From an uncultured Haliea sp. (GTDB lineage: Bacteria; Pseudomonadota; Gammaproteobacteria; Pseudomonadales; Halieaceae), in the NCBI GenBank assembly GCA_947258585.1, contig CAMYIZ010000072.1:1-48675 (forward strand): DNA of 48,675 nt. The letters are read 5' to 3'. Made by a program: the position numbers and the translations under genes. Of this stretch, positions 8,297-20,184 are shown piece after piece (position 1 is the stretch's first letter; the number at the start of each line of letters is the position of its first letter). Below the pieces are notes generated by a model. That model was not told the DNA's origin. It saw only the letters and a list, made by a program, of their open reading frames with translations, and made no database searches.

Positions 8297-8692
8297 ATGA
8301 GTATGCAAGATCCGCTGTCAGATATGCTGACCCGCATCCGCAACGCGCAAATGGCCGGCAAGGCACGGGTAGAGATGCCCGGCTCCAAGCTCAAGGCTGC
8401 CGTTGCCGAGGTTTTGAAGCAAGAAGGTTACATCGCCGATTTCGCCGCAGCGAATGAAGCCGGCAAGCCCCGGTTGAGCATTGAGCTCAAGTATTACCAG
8501 GGTAAGCCAGTCATTGCAGAGATTGATCGTATCAGCCGTCCCGGCCTGCGCAGCTATGCCGCCAAGGACGAGCTGCCGACGGTACGCGGCGGTCTGGGCG
8601 TGGCTATTGTCTCCACCTCCAAGGGTGTGATGACCGATCGTGCGGCCCGTGCCGCAGGTGTCGGCGGCGAAGTGCTCTGCACCGTTTTCTAG
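8297..8692 (+). CDS. rpsH: 30S ribosomal protein S8 (uS8)
   Basis: This is the 131-residue S8 protein, a central 16S rRNA binder; in E. coli it also regulates the spc operon. [20 protein letters not shown] and the C-terminal [20 protein letters not shown] are diagnostic. The terminal GEVLCTVF is slightly different from the common GGEILCYVF, with Tyr replaced by Thr. Confidence 0.98.
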   Translation: MSMQDPLSDMLTRIRNAQMAGKARVEMPGSKLKAAVAEVLKQEGYIADFAAANEAGKPRLSIELKYYQGKPVIAEIDRISRPGLRSYAAKDELPTVRGGLGVAIVSTSKGVMTDRAARAAGVGGEVLCTVF

Positions 8693-8716
8693 AATTACTG
8701 AGGAAGGGCATTCAAC

Positions 8717-9244
8717 ATGTCTAGAGTCGCAAAAAATCCGGTACTGCTGCCCAAAGGGGTGGAAGTGAAGCAGACTGGCAGGGACCTCACCGTCAAGGGT
8801 GGCAGGGGTACGCTTGCATTTGAACTGGGCGAAGGGATTGCCATAACCCAGGAGGACAACGTCGTTTCCGTTGCTTTCGACAACGACAAGTCCAAGGCGC
8901 TTGCCGGTACAACCCGCGCCCTGCTGAGCAATATGGTCATCGGTGTGAGTGACGGCTGGGAAAAGAAACTGGTCCTCAACGGCGTTGGCTACCGTGCCAA
9001 GGCGGACGGCAAGTCGGTAAACCTGACCGTTGGTCTGTCCCACCCGGTGGATTACCAGCTTCCGGAGGGTGTCAGCGCCGAGACCCCGACGCAGACCGAA
9101 ATCGTCGTCAAGGGTATAGACAAGCAGGCTGTTGGCCAGGCCGCTGCCGAGATTCGCAGCTTCCGTCCGCCGGAGCCTTACAAGGGCAAGGGTATTCGTT
9201 ACGCAAACGAAGTCGTTCGCCGTAAAGAAGCCAAGAAGAAGTAG
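8717..9244 (+). CDS. rplF: 50S ribosomal protein L6 (uL6)
   Basis: This is the 175-residue L6 protein, close to the sarcin-ricin loop and the factor-binding site. Two tandem similar domains are seen, the second carrying the hallmark [20 protein letters not shown]. The [17 protein letters not shown] start is conserved and an AGGAAGGG site at 8701-8708 precedes it. Confidence 0.98.
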   Translation: MSRVAKNPVLLPKGVEVKQTGRDLTVKGGRGTLAFELGEGIAITQEDNVVSVAFDNDKSKALAGTTRALLSNMVIGVSDGWEKKLVLNGVGYRAKADGKSVNLTVGLSHPVDYQLPEGVSAETPTQTEIVVKGIDKQAVGQAAAEIRSFRPPEPYKGKGIRYANEVVRRKEAKKK

Positions 9245-9254
9245 GTAGGTTGAG

Positions 9255-9605
9255 ATGAGTGCAAAGAATGAATCAAGGCTGCGTCGCGCACGTCGCGCTC
9301 GCAACCGGATGCGCGAGCAGGGCGTCAACCGCCTGACTGTGCACCGCACCCCGCGCCACATCTACGCGCAGGTTATTGCCCCTGCCGGCGATCGTGTCCT
9401 GGCCAGCGCTTCCACGCTGGACGGCAGCCTGCGCAGTGGCAGCACTGGTAACCAGGCCGCTGCAGCTGCGGTAGGCAAGCTGGTGGCTGAGCGCGCGAAG
9501 GCTGCGGGTGTCGACAAGGTCGCGTTTGATCGCGCTGGCTACAAGTACCACGGACGTGTCAAGGCGCTTGCCGACGCTGCCCGTGAAAGTGGACTGGAAT
9601 TCTAG
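9255..9605 (+). CDS. rplR: 50S ribosomal protein L18 (uL18)
   Basis: This is the 116-residue L18 protein, which binds 5S rRNA together with L5. [15 protein letters not shown] is the usual basic N-terminal region; [16 protein letters not shown] and the C-terminal [20 protein letters not shown] identify it. Confidence 0.98.
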   Translation: MSAKNESRLRRARRARNRMREQGVNRLTVHRTPRHIYAQVIAPAGDRVLASASTLDGSLRSGSTGNQAAAAAVGKLVAERAKAAGVDKVAFDRAGYKYHGRVKALADAARESGLEF

Positions 9606-9614
9606 GGTAGGGCT

Positions 9615-10127
9615 ATGGCGTTTAACGATCAGAAGAAGCAGCAGCAGGACGGTGACTTCCAGGAAAAGCTGGTACAAGTCAACCGGGTTGCCAAGGTGGT
9701 CAAGGGTGGCCGTATCTTCAGCTTCACCGCCCTGACCGTGGTCGGCGACGGCAATGGCAAGGTCGGTTTCGGCCGCGGCAAGGCCCGTGAAGTCCCCGTG
9801 GCGATCCAGAAAGCCATGGAAGCCGCCCGTCGCAACATGATTCAGGTCGAGCTGAACAACGGTACGATCCAGTACCCGGTTCGGGCCAGTCATGGCGCCT
9901 CCAAGGTGTACATGCAGCCTGCCTCCGAAGGTACCGGTGTTATCGCCGGTGGTGCGATGCGCGCGGTGCTGGAAATCGCCGGCGTCCACAACGTCCTGGC
10001 GAAGTGCTATGGCTCTACCAACCCGGTGAACGTGGTTCGTGCAACGTTTAACGGCCTGCGCGACATGGTTGCTCCGGATGACGTTGCTGCAAAGCGCGGC
10101 AAGACCGTTGAAGAAATTCTGAACTAA
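9615..10127 (+). CDS. rpsE: 30S ribosomal protein S5 (uS5)
   Basis: This is the 170-residue S5 protein, important for decoding accuracy and the mRNA entry pore. The N-terminal dsRNA-binding-like domain shows [20 protein letters not shown] and [11 protein letters not shown]; the C-terminal domain shows [16 protein letters not shown] and [13 protein letters not shown]. No deviation from the family is apparent. Confidence 0.98.
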   Translation: MAFNDQKKQQQDGDFQEKLVQVNRVAKVVKGGRIFSFTALTVVGDGNGKVGFGRGKAREVPVAIQKAMEAARRNMIQVELNNGTIQYPVRASHGASKVYMQPASEGTGVIAGGAMRAVLEIAGVHNVLAKCYGSTNPVNVVRATFNGLRDMVAPDDVAAKRGKTVEEILN

Positions 10128-10145
10128 TTATTGGGTTGGCTAGTC

Positions 10146-10328
10146 ATGGCTAAAGCTACTATCAAGGTTACGCAGACCAAGAGCGTCCACGGTCGCCTGA
10201 AGAACCACCGCGCCTGTATCGCTGGCCTGGGTCTGCGCCGTATCGGTCATACCGTTGAAGTCGAGGATACCCCCTCGGTTCGCGGCATGATCAACAAAGT
10301 GAACTACATGGTTCGGATCGAGGAGTAA
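10146..10328 (+). CDS. rpmD: 50S ribosomal protein L30 (uL30)
   Basis: This is the 60-residue L30 protein of the 50S subunit. The ATG at 10146 gives the normal length and N-terminus ([12 protein letters not shown]); an upstream TTG would add five unsupported residues. The ferredoxin-like core shows [19 protein letters not shown] and the [11 protein letters not shown] ending. rplO follows three bases after the stop. Confidence 0.97.
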   Translation: MAKATIKVTQTKSVHGRLKNHRACIAGLGLRRIGHTVEVEDTPSVRGMINKVNYMVRIEE

Positions 10329-10331
10329 ATC

Positions 10332-10778
10332 ATGTCAGATGTTTTGCGACTGAACACCCTGAGCCCGAGCCCGGGTTCCCGCAAGGATGCCAAGCGCGTC
10401 GGTCGCGGGATCGGTAGTGGCCTCGGCAAGACAGCTGGCCGCGGTCACAAGGGGCAGAAGTCCCGCTCTGGTGGCAAGGTTCGTCCGGGTTTCGAGGGCG
10501 GCCAGATGCCGCTGCAGAAGCGCCTGCCGAAGTACGGTTTCACCTCACGCGTTTCCCGCACGACCGCGCAGGTGCGTCTGGGTGAGCTGAATGGAGTCCA
10601 GTCCGACGTGGTCGATCTGGAAGCACTGAAGGCCGCCGATGTGATCCGCCAGGATGTGTTGCGCGTGCGCGTGTTCCTGTCCGGTGAAATCACCAGACCG
10701 TTGACTGTAAAGGGGCTCGCGGTCACCAAAGGTGCCCGTGAGGCCATCGAACAGGCCGGCGGGAAAGTAGAGGAATAA
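10332..10778 (+). CDS. rplO: 50S ribosomal protein L15 (uL15)
   Basis: This is the 148-residue L15 protein, a late-assembling 50S protein. The glycine- and basic-rich N-terminal region ([20 protein letters not shown], then KSRSGG and [15 protein letters not shown]) is typical, followed by a globular C-terminal domain. It ends one base before the secY ATG, so translational coupling is likely. Confidence 0.98.
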   Translation: MSDVLRLNTLSPSPGSRKDAKRVGRGIGSGLGKTAGRGHKGQKSRSGGKVRPGFEGGQMPLQKRLPKYGFTSRVSRTTAQVRLGELNGVQSDVVDLEALKAADVIRQDVLRVRVFLSGEITRPLTVKGLAVTKGAREAIEQAGGKVEE

Positions 10779-12101
10779 ATGGCTAAAGGTCAGCTCCCAG
10801 GTAGCAACAAGGCCGGACTGGGCGAGCTCTTTGCTCGCCTTCGTTTTGTCTTGCTGGCGATTATTGTCTACCGGATCGGTACCCATATACCGGTTCCGGG
10901 AATTGACCCTGCACAGCTGGCTGCACTGTTCAACCAGAACCAGGGCACCATCCTGGGTCTGGCGAACATGTTCTCCGGCGGCGCACTGGAGCGGATGAGT
11001 ATCCTTGCGCTGGGAATCATGCCCTACATTTCTGCGTCTATTATCATGCAGCTGATGTCGGCGGTGACCCCGCAGCTGGAGGCTCTGAAGAAGGAAGGTG
11101 AGTCCGGCAGGCGCAAGATCAGCCAATACACCCGGTACCTGACCGTGGTGCTTGCCATCGTGCAGGCGACGGGCATGACGGTGGGCATGGCCAACCAGGG
11201 GATGTCCTACGATACCTCCGTGGTGTTCTACGTGATTGCGATTACTTCGCTGGTCACCGGCGCCGTGTTCATGATGTGGCTGGGTGAACAGATAACCGAG
11301 AAGGGTGTTGGCAACGGTATTTCCCTGCTGATTTTCGCCGGTATCGTGGCGGGTCTCCCGGCGGCCATTGGTCAGTCGCTGGAGCAGGCGCGACAGGGGG
11401 AGCTGAATATTCTCGTCCTGTTGTTTATCCTGGCCCTGGGGATAGCCGTTATCTACATGATCGTGTTCATTGAGCGCGGCCAGCGACGGATTACCGTGAA
11501 TTACGCCAAGCGCCAGCAGGGGCGCAAGATGATGCAGGCGCAAAGCTCGCACCTGCCGCTGAAGGTCAACATGGCCGGGGTGATCCCCGCGATCTTTGCC
11601 AGCAGCATCCTGCTGTTCCCGGCGTCGATCGCCCAGTGGTTTGGTTCCAGCGGTTCCGCCGACTGGCTGCAGGATCTGGCGCTGGCGATTGGTCCGGGGC
11701 AGCCCCTGAACATTCTGCTGTTCACCGGGTTTATCGTGTTTTTCTGCTTCTTCTACACGGCGTTGATGTTCAACCCCCAGGAAGTGGCCGACAACCTCAA
11801 GCGCTCCGGCGCCTTTGTCCCCGGCATCCGCCCCGGGCAGCAGACCGCCAACTACATCGATGGCGTACTGACGAGGTTAACCGTTTTCGGGTCAGCGTAC
11901 ATCGCGCTGGTCTGCCTCATGCCCCAGTTCCTGGTGGTCATGTGGAATGTACCGTTTTACCTGGGTGGTACCTCGCTGCTGATCGTCGTGGTGGTGGTGA
12001 TGGACTTCATGGCCCAGGTACAGAGTCACCTGATGTCGCACCAGTACGACTCGGTGATGAAGAAAGCGAAATTGAACAACTATGGTGCTTCCGGCCGCTG
12101 A
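10779..12101 (+). CDS. secY: Protein translocase subunit SecY
   Basis: This is the 440-residue channel subunit of the SecYEG translocon in the inner membrane. Ten membrane segments are expected, and the hydrophobic pattern fits. Recognisable parts are [13 protein letters not shown] and [16 protein letters not shown] near the N-terminus, [12 protein letters not shown] in the centre, and the cytoplasmic loop with [17 protein letters not shown] and the arginine-containing FIRPG-type motif, here [16 protein letters not shown]. It is embedded in the spc operon as in other bacteria. Confidence 0.98.
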   Translation: MAKGQLPGSNKAGLGELFARLRFVLLAIIVYRIGTHIPVPGIDPAQLAALFNQNQGTILGLANMFSGGALERMSILALGIMPYISASIIMQLMSAVTPQLEALKKEGESGRRKISQYTRYLTVVLAIVQATGMTVGMANQGMSYDTSVVFYVIAITSLVTGAVFMMWLGEQITEKGVGNGISLLIFAGIVAGLPAAIGQSLEQARQGELNILVLLFILALGIAVIYMIVFIERGQRRITVNYAKRQQGRKMMQAQSSHLPLKVNMAGVIPAIFASSILLFPASIAQWFGSSGSADWLQDLALAIGPGQPLNILLFTGFIVFFCFFYTALMFNPQEVADNLKRSGAFVPGIRPGQQTANYIDGVLTRLTVFGSAYIALVCLMPQFLVVMWNVPFYLGGTSLLIVVVVVMDFMAQVQSHLMSHQYDSVMKKAKLNNYGASGR

Positions 12102-12131
12102 CAGGCTGGCCGGTCCTTGGAGAAGAGCGAA

Positions 12132-12248
12132 ATGAAAGTACGTGCATCAGTAAAGAAGGTCTGCAGGAACTGCAAGATCGTTCGCCGCAACGGTGTCGTG
12201 CGTGTGATCTGCAATACAGATCCTCGCCACAAGCAGCGCCAGGGCTGA
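12132..12248 (+). CDS. rpmJ: 50S ribosomal protein L36, zinc-binding form (bL36)
   Basis: This is a 38-residue protein: [18 protein letters not shown], then [20 protein letters not shown]. It carries the C11, C14, C27, H32 zinc ribbon of the C-plus form. The ATG at 12132 is preceded by GGAGAAGAGCG at 12118-12128. As in E. coli it sits between secY and rpsM, at the end of the spc operon and just before the alpha operon promoter. Confidence 0.97.
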   Translation: MKVRASVKKVCRNCKIVRRNGVVRVICNTDPRHKQRQG

Positions 12249-12268
12249 TCGGTTCCGGTCACAGACTG

Positions 12269-12297
12269 TTGATTTTTAGTAAACATACCGCTAGAAT
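12269..12297 (+). promoter_or_regulatory. Alpha operon sigma70 promoter
   Basis: TTGATT at 12269-12274 and TAGAAT at 12292-12297 are separated by 17 bases. The discriminator is GC-rich (GCTGCGCC). The predicted leader of about 90 bases before rpsM contains CCCTG...CAGGG-type pairing. In E. coli, S4 binds a pseudoknot in this leader; a matching fold has not been modelled here. Confidence 0.78.
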
Positions 12298-12397
12298 GCT
12301 GCGCCTTTCGCGCCCCACCCCCCGAGCCCTGCCGGGTTCAGGGTGCGGCCTGTTCGCTCAGCGCAAAGCGACGATTTGAGTATTTGGAGAGAGTTGG

Positions 12398-12754
12398 ATG
12401 GCTCGTATTGCCGGCGTCAACGTACCCGATAACAAGCACGCTGTTATCGCCCTGACCTATATCTATGGTGTCGGTCGCACCCAGGCCAGGCGCCTCTGTG
12501 CCGACTCCGGTGTTGCTGAAAACAGCAAGATCGGTGAGCTCAGCGAAGAGCAAATGGACACGCTGAGGAACAAGGTAGGCGAGCTGACGGTTGAGGGTGA
12601 CCTGCGCCGGGAAGTGTCGATGAATATCAAGCGCCTGATGGACCTCGGTTGCAACCGCGGCCTGCGCCATCGTCGCGGTCTGCCGCTTCGCGGCCAGCGC
12701 ACCAAGACCAATGCCCGTACCCGCAAGGGTCCGCGCAAGCCGATTCGCAAGTAA
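12398..12754 (+). CDS. rpsM: 30S ribosomal protein S13 (uS13)
   Basis: This is the 118-residue S13 protein at the top of the 30S head, contacting the 50S subunit and P-site t[24 protein letters not shown], shortened here to its core RIAGVNVP and [10 protein letters not shown], and the C-terminal [20 protein letters not shown] are diagnostic. It is the first gene of the alpha operon; TTTGGAGAGAG at 12383-12393 is its ribosome-binding site. Confidence 0.98.
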   Translation: MARIAGVNVPDNKHAVIALTYIYGVGRTQARRLCADSGVAENSKIGELSEEQMDTLRNKVGELTVEGDLRREVSMNIKRLMDLGCNRGLRHRRGLPLRGQRTKTNARTRKGPRKPIRK

Positions 12755-12788
12755 GGCATTCCGCCCCGGCGAATCCTTTTTAGTGTAG

Positions 12789-12804
12789 CTGCACCCGAGT
12801 GCAG
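12789..12804. other. Small hairpin between rpsM and rpsK
   Basis: CTGCAC-CCGA-GTGCAG forms a six-pair stem in the 77-base rpsM-rpsK gap. It has no T-run, so it is not an intrinsic terminator; it could influence message stability or translation of rpsK. Confidence 0.3.
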
Positions 12805-12831
12805 TGTTGATATTAAAGCAGGAAGAAGAGT

Positions 12832-13224
12832 ATGGCCAAGCCAGGTGCCAAGAGCACTCGCAAGAAAATTACCAAGACCGTGGTGGATGGCATAGCGCAC
12901 GTCCACGCGTCTTTTAACAACACGATCATCACCATTACCGACCGCCAGGGCAACACCCTGAGCTGGGCGACCTCCGGTGGCTCTGGCTTCCGCGGTTCGC
13001 GGAAAAGCACCCCCTTCGCAGCCCAGGTGGCAGCGGAGCGTGCAGGTGAAGCGGCCAAGGAATATGGTCTGAAGAATCTCGATGTACAGGTGAAGGGCCC
13101 CGGCCCGGGCCGTGAGTCAGCAGTGCGTGCGCTGAACTCCTGCGGCTACAAGATCACCAACATCACCGACGTGACGCCGATCCCGCACAATGGTTGCCGT
13201 CCGCCCAAGAAACGTCGCGTCTAA
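12832..13224 (+). CDS. rpsK: 30S ribosomal protein S11 (uS11)
   Basis: This is the 130-residue S11 protein of the 30S platform. [37 protein letters not shown] and the ending [13 protein letters not shown] are diagnostic. AGGAAGAAGAG at 12821-12831 precedes the ATG. Confidence 0.98.
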   Translation: MAKPGAKSTRKKITKTVVDGIAHVHASFNNTIITITDRQGNTLSWATSGGSGFRGSRKSTPFAAQVAAERAGEAAKEYGLKNLDVQVKGPGPGRESAVRALNSCGYKITNITDVTPIPHNGCRPPKKRRV

Positions 13225-13244
13225 CGCTTACAGGAAGAACTGAC

Positions 13245-13865
13245 ATGGCACGATATATTGGACCCAAGTGCAAGCTCTCCCGTCGTGAGGGAACCGATCT
13301 GTTCCTGAAGAGCGGGGTGCGTGCACTGGAAAGCAAGTGCAAGCCCGAATCGGCTCCCGGCCAGCACGGCGCCCGTCGCGGCCGCCTGTCCGACTACGGT
13401 GTACAGCTGCGCGAGAAGCAAAAAGTCCGCCGGATTTATGGCATTCTGGAAAAGCAGTTTCGCAACTATTACAAGGAAGCGGCCCGACTCAAGGGCGCTA
13501 CCGGCGAGAACCTGCTGCAGCTGCTGGAAAGCCGCCTCGACAACGTGGTTTACCGCATGGGCTTTGGTTCTACCCGTGCTGAATCCCGTCAGCTGGTCAG
13601 CCACAAGGGCATCCTGGTCAACGGTGCCGTGGTGAATGTGCCTTCCTATCAGGTGCAGGCGGGTGACGTGGTGTCCCTGCGCGAAAAAGCCAAAAAGCAG
13701 CTGCGCGTGCAGTCTGCCCTGGCCCTGGCTGCCCAGCGCGGTGAGCCCGAGTGGATTGAAGTGAATAGCGATAAGCTGGAAGGAGTCTTCAAGTCAGCCC
13801 CTGAGCGTCAGGACCTGTCTTCCGAGATCAATGAAAACCTGATCGTGGAACTGTACTCCAAGTAA
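13245..13865 (+). CDS. rpsD: 30S ribosomal protein S4 (uS4)
   Basis: This is the 206-residue S4 protein, a primary 16S rRNA binder and, in E. coli, the translational repressor of the alpha operon. The ATG at 13245 ([18 protein letters not shown]) gives exactly the E. coli length and follows CAGGAAG; a longer in-frame start would overlap rpsK. The S4 RNA-binding domain is visible as [19 protein letters not shown], then [10 protein letters not shown]. Two N-terminal cysteines are present but no complete C4 zinc site. Confidence 0.98.
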   Translation: MARYIGPKCKLSRREGTDLFLKSGVRALESKCKPESAPGQHGARRGRLSDYGVQLREKQKVRRIYGILEKQFRNYYKEAARLKGATGENLLQLLESRLDNVVYRMGFGSTRAESRQLVSHKGILVNGAVVNVPSYQVQAGDVVSLREKAKKQLRVQSALALAAQRGEPEWIEVNSDKLEGVFKSAPERQDLSSEINENLIVELYSK

Positions 13866-13902
13866 TCCGACTTAGGACTAACCTACTCATACAGGTGCCA
13901 GA

Positions 13903-14907
13903 ATGCAGACAGCAGTGAACGAATTTTTGACTCCGCGCGTGATCAACGTCGAAGAAAAGACCAGCACCCGCGCCCAGGTCACCCTGGAGCCGCTGGAGCG
14001 TGGCTTTGGCCATACTCTCGGCAATGCCCTGCGTCGCATACTGCTGTCTTCCATGCCCGGCTGTGCCATAACCGAAGTGGAAATTGACGGCGTCGAGCAT
14101 GAGTACAGCGCCATTGAGGGTGTCCAGGAAGACGTCATCGAAATCCTGTTGAACCTCAAAGGGGTTGCCCTGGTCATGAACGGCAAGGAAGAGGCCGAGC
14201 TGACCCTGAGCCGCAAGGGTCCTGGCGTGGTCACCGCTGGTGACATCCAGGTGGATCACGACATCGAGATCCGCAACCCCGATCACGTCATTTGCGTGCT
14301 GACCGGCAGCTCGCACATCAGCATGAAGCTGAGTGTTGCGCGCGGCCGTGGCTACTCCCCCGCTGATTCCCGCGAGAATCCCGAGGAAGAGACCCGTTCG
14401 ATTGGTCGTCTGCACCTCGACGCTACATTCTCGCCGATCAACCGGGTGTCCTATGTGGTTGAGGCCGCTCGTGTCGAGCAGCGTACCGACCTCGACAAGC
14501 TGGTTCTGGATCTCGAGACCAACGGCACCATCGATCCCGAGGAAGCGATCCGTCGCGCCGCGACCATTCTCCAGCAGCAGCTGGCTGTGTTCGTGGACCT
14601 CGAGAGCGAGAGCCACAGTGAGTCCGTGGTCGAAGAGGACGAAGTCGATCCGATTCTGCTGCGTCCCGTCGACGATCTCGAGCTGACGGTGCGCTCGGCA
14701 AACTGCCTCAAGGCAGAGAATATTTACTACATCGGTGACCTGGTCCAGCGTACGGAAGTCGAGCTGTTGAAGACCCCGAACCTGGGCAAGAAGTCACTGA
14801 CCGAAATCAAGGATGTGCTGGCATCTCGCGGCTTGTCCCTGGGTATGCGCCTGGACAACTGGCCGCCGGCCAGCCTCAGAAACGACGACCGGGTGCTGAG
14901 TATCTAA
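13903..14907 (+). CDS. rpoA: DNA-directed RNA polymerase subunit alpha
   Basis: This is the 334-residue alpha subunit. The N-terminal assembly domain (about residues 1-232) includes [19 protein letters not shown]. An acidic linker at about 233-250 precedes the C-terminal domain, which begins around [14 protein letters not shown] and ends with DNWPP. Arg264 corresponds to E. coli Arg265, which contacts UP elements and activators such as CRP. The linker ([15 protein letters not shown]) is more acidic than in E. coli, within family variation. Confidence 0.98.
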   Translation: MQTAVNEFLTPRVINVEEKTSTRAQVTLEPLERGFGHTLGNALRRILLSSMPGCAITEVEIDGVEHEYSAIEGVQEDVIEILLNLKGVALVMNGKEEAELTLSRKGPGVVTAGDIQVDHDIEIRNPDHVICVLTGSSHISMKLSVARGRGYSPADSRENPEEETRSIGRLHLDATFSPINRVSYVVEAARVEQRTDLDKLVLDLETNGTIDPEEAIRRAATILQQQLAVFVDLESESHSESVVEEDEVDPILLRPVDDLELTVRSANCLKAENIYYIGDLVQRTEVELLKTPNLGKKSLTEIKDVLASRGLSLGMRLDNWPPASLRNDDRVLSI

Positions 14908-14965
14908 GCTCCCGAGTTAACAGTTGGCAGTGCTGAGATAGCACAGACAGTATAGGAAAGGAAAA

Positions 14966-15358
14966 ATGCGTCACCGTCATAGCGGACGTCAGTTGAACCG
15001 GAATGCCTCCCACCGCAAGGCCATGTTCCGGAACATGACCGTGTCTCTGGTAGAGCACGAGTTGATCAAGACCACTCTGCCCAAGGCCAAGGAGCTGCGC
15101 AGCTACGCTGAGCCGCTGATTACCCTGGCCAAGAGCGACAGCGTCGCCAATCGCCGCCTGGCGTTTGATCGCATGCGCGACAAGGCTGCGGTCGGCAAGC
15201 TGTTCTCAGAGCTGGGGCCACGCTACCAGGCTCGTCCGGGCGGCTATATCCGCATCCTCAAGTGCGGCTTTCGCTCCGGTGACAAGGCCCCCATGGCCTA
15301 TGTTGAACTGGTCGATCGCCCGCAGATGGACGACGATGCGGATTCTGGCGAGGAGTAA
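14966..15358 (+). CDS. rplQ: 50S ribosomal protein L17 (bL17)
   Basis: This is the 130-residue L17 protein near the tunnel exit. [40 protein letters not shown] and [15 protein letters not shown] are diagnostic. AGGAAAGGAAA at 14954-14964 is its ribosome-binding site. It ends the alpha operon, and a strong terminator lies 19 bases downstream. Confidence 0.98.
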   Translation: MRHRHSGRQLNRNASHRKAMFRNMTVSLVEHELIKTTLPKAKELRSYAEPLITLAKSDSVANRRLAFDRMRDKAAVGKLFSELGPRYQARPGGYIRILKCGFRSGDKAPMAYVELVDRPQMDDDADSGEE

Positions 15359-15376
15359 ATCCCCCAGATCGTGAAG

Positions 15377-15401
15377 AAGCCGGGCTAGCCCCGGCTTTTT
15401 T
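15377..15401 (+). terminator. Rho-independent terminator of the alpha operon
   Basis: AAGCCGGG (15377-15384) and CCCGGCTT (15390-15397) pair around a CTAGC loop and run into a six-base T tract (15396-15401). It ends the ribosomal protein cluster. Confidence 0.93.
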
Positions 15402-15431
15402 GTGTGCGCTGCCCTAAGGTGCCACGTCGCC

Positions 15432-15545
15432 GCCCGGAGCCGCTGTCAGGGGCTGGCCGGACACGCCGTGAATACATCCGTGTAGGCTCGGTGACGGCAT
15501 CCATGCCGTCAACGGTCCGGACACCCCCTGACAGCACCTCCGGGC
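15432..15545 (+). repeat. Cloverleaf-like palindromic repeat, copy A
   Basis: The outer stem is GCCCGGAG (15432-15439) with CTCCGGGC (15538-15545), then GCTGTCAGGGG (15442-15452) with CCCCTGACAGC (15525-15535), then CCGGAC (15457-15462) with GTCCGG (15515-15520). Inside are two side hairpins: TACA-TCCG-TGTA at 15473-15484 and GACGGCA-TCCA-TGCCGTC at 15493-15510. Core blocks GGACACGCCGTG, GGCTC and AACGGTCCGG are shared with copy B read on the other strand. The known class (REP-like, MITE or structured RNA) cannot be assigned from one locus. Confidence 0.85.
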
Positions 15546-15730
15546 TGATTCCTCTGCCACACCTGATCCTTGCAGTACCTACCCGCGTGCTGTCGAAATA
15601 GCGGGTAGGAATACTGTGCGTGCCCGGATGAGTGGGCCGCCGCTGATCCATTTCGCGTGCGGCCCGGGAAGCTCCCGGTATCATCCCCAAGCTGAAGTCG
15701 CCCGAACGTGTCGTCGAAGTGGCATCGCAA

Positions 15731-15848
15731 GCCCCGGGGAGTGCGGGTTGAGGTTGCCCGGACCGTTGGCGACATGGATGTCGCCAAAGAGCCCCCATGG
15801 ATGGGTACACGGCGTGTCCGGGCAGCCTCAGCCAGTGCTCCCCGGGGC
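15731..15848 (-). repeat. Cloverleaf-like palindromic repeat, copy B (inverted)
   Basis: Arms of 32 bases (15732-15763 and 15816-15847) match at 27 of 32 positions, starting with a perfect CCCCGGGGAG / CTCCCCGGGG pair and ending with GCCCGGAC / GTCCGGGC; several mismatches become G-U pairs in RNA. Two side hairpins lie inside: TTGGCGACA-TGGA-TGTCGCCAA at 15766-15787 and CCCA-TGGA-TGGG at 15794-15805. Read on the minus strand, the core lines up with copy A, including the TCCA loops, while the outer arms differ in sequence but keep pairing. Confidence 0.85.
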
Positions 15849-15885
15849 GATGTGCAGAGTCCCCGGCCTTCCCAGTCGACCAACG

Positions 15886-18783
<2,898 letters not shown>

Positions 18784-18818
18784 GAGTCTCCGGTCGGGGG
18801 CTGCCAGTCAAACCTGAC

Positions 18819-18848
18819 AGTATAGGCGCTCGGTTCGGTTGGAGGCAA
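18819..18848 (-). promoter_or_regulatory. Probable uvrA promoter
   Basis: On the minus strand TTGCCT (complement of 18843-18848) and TATACT (complement of 18819-18824) are 18 bases apart, placing the start about 30 bases before uvrA. Just downstream, 18805-18820 reads CAGT-N8-ACAG, one base from the LexA framework CTGT-N8-ACAG, but it lacks the AT-rich centre, so SOS control is only a weak possibility. Confidence 0.45.
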
Positions 18849-18958
18849 AATATACCGGGTTGTACGCAGCCCCGGCCGGCGCGGATGCCACGGCGGGAGC
18901 TAAGCTGTTAACATTAGGGTTTTTGCGAAGCTGCCAGCCTGTGATCACCGAACACCCG

Positions 18959-20155
18959 ATGACCTCCCAGGAGCGTCGATCCGTGACGTCCCTCGCCCTG
19001 CTCTACAACTTTCGCATGTTGGGGCTGTTCATGGTCCTGCCGCTGCTGGCCCTGTACGCGATTGATTTCGAGGGGGCTACCCCGGCCCTGATCGGGGTTG
19101 CGCTCGGTGCCTACGGCCTGACCCAGGCCTGCCTGCAGATTCCCTTCGGCTGGCTGTCTGACCGGGTCGGGCGCAAACCCGTGATTATTGGCGGGCTGCT
19201 GATTTTTGCCCTTGGCAGCGCTGTGGCTGCGTTGGCCGACAGTATCTACGGCATTATCGCGGGCCGCGCGCTGCAGGGTGCAGGGGCCATTGCCAGTAGC
19301 GTGATGGCGCTGGTCGCGGATCTCACCCGGCAGGAGCAGCGCACCAAGGCGATGGCGATCGTCGGCGCCAGTATCGGTCTGGCATTTGCCCTCGCGCTGG
19401 TGCTGGGGCCAATGGTAGCCGGGCTCGGCGGCCTGGAGGCCGTGTTCGGCTTTACCGCCTTCCTGGCGCTCGCCGGGATCGCCATTGTGAGCTGGCAAGT
19501 GCCTGACCCGCCGCGTACCGGTACCACGCACGCGGAGGTCGGCGCGCGCCGGGGCCTGATGGGGCTCAGCCTGCGTAACCCCACACTGCTGCGCCTGGAT
19601 ACGGGGATTTTCGCCCTGCACTTCATTCTCATGGTCAGCTTCCAGGTCGTTCCCGGGGTGCTTGAGAGCGCCATCGGCATTCCCCGTGAGCTGCACTGGC
19701 AGGTCTATCTGCCGGTGGTGCTGCTGTCCGTGCTCGGGATCCTGCCACTCATGCGCCTCGCGGAAAAGGGCGGCCGCCCGCACCTGGTATTCCTCAGCTG
19801 CATCGGCCTGTTGTTCCTGTCGCTGGCGCTGCTGGGTCTGGTGCGCGAGCCCTGGCTGTTTTACGCAGCCCTGTGGCTGTTCTTCGTGGGGTTCAATTAC
19901 ATGGAGGCAGTGCTGCCATCCCTGGTTAGCAAGGCGGTGGATCCCGGTGGCAAGGGCACCGCCCTGGGCATCTTCTCCACGTCACAGTTTCTGGGCATTT
20001 TTGCCGGTGGCGCCGCCGGCGGCTGGGTGTTGCAGCACTATGGCGTGGCCGGGGTCACGGAGCTCTGCCTGGTCGTGATGGCGCTCTGGTTCCTGATCGC
20101 CCTGCCTGTGCCGCGGGCTGTGTCGGAAACGGTCGACGGGGTATCCCTGCCCTGA
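18959..20155 (+). CDS. MFS transporter (DHA1-like)
   Basis: This is a 398-residue major facilitator superfamily protein of the inner membrane with about twelve hydrophobic segments. The family motif A is present between segments 2 and 3 as GWLSDRVGRKP, and segment 4 has GRALQGAGAIAS. It resembles the MFS gene found beside uvrA and ssb in Pseudomonas and the N-terminal part of YajR, but has no C-terminal soluble domain. The substrate is unknown; drug efflux would be a guess. The ATG at 18959 is the likely start, though no strong ribosome-binding site is visible and a GTG at 18941 is possible. Confidence 0.88.
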   Translation: MTSQERRSVTSLALLYNFRMLGLFMVLPLLALYAIDFEGATPALIGVALGAYGLTQACLQIPFGWLSDRVGRKPVIIGGLLIFALGSAVAALADSIYGIIAGRALQGAGAIASSVMALVADLTRQEQRTKAMAIVGASIGLAFALALVLGPMVAGLGGLEAVFGFTAFLALAGIAIVSWQVPDPPRTGTTHAEVGARRGLMGLSLRNPTLLRLDTGIFALHFILMVSFQVVPGVLESAIGIPRELHWQVYLPVVLLSVLGILPLMRLAEKGGRPHLVFLSCIGLLFLSLALLGLVREPWLFYAALWLFFVGFNYMEAVLPSLVSKAVDPGGKGTALGIFSTSQFLGIFAGGAAGGWVLQHYGVAGVTELCLVVMALWFLIALPVPRAVSETVDGVSLP

Positions 20156-20184
20156 GCTCCCTGCCCGCGTACCCGCCGGTCAGT

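Larger units (their letters stand above)
15402..15885. other. 484-bp non-coding region filled with palindromic repeats
   Basis: This gap between the convergent rplQ and uvrA genes has no credible gene: open frames across it run through hairpins, lack ribosome-binding sites and extend into uvrA antisense. It holds two inverted copies of a cloverleaf-like repeat (15432-15545 and 15731-15848). The spacer has further hairpins: CAGTACCTACCCGC (15573-15586) pairs with 15601-15616 with two bulged A, GGGCCGC (15634-15640) pairs with GCGGCCC (15659-15665), and CCGGGA-AGC-TCCCGG lies at 15664-15678. Confidence 0.8.

Noticed and set aside
15385-15883. Open frames on the minus strand across the rplQ-uvrA gap (141 and 124 residues)
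   Set aside because: They run through the palindromic repeats, have no ribosome-binding site and show low-complexity Arg/Pro/Gly-rich translations; they are products of the repeats in GC-rich DNA.
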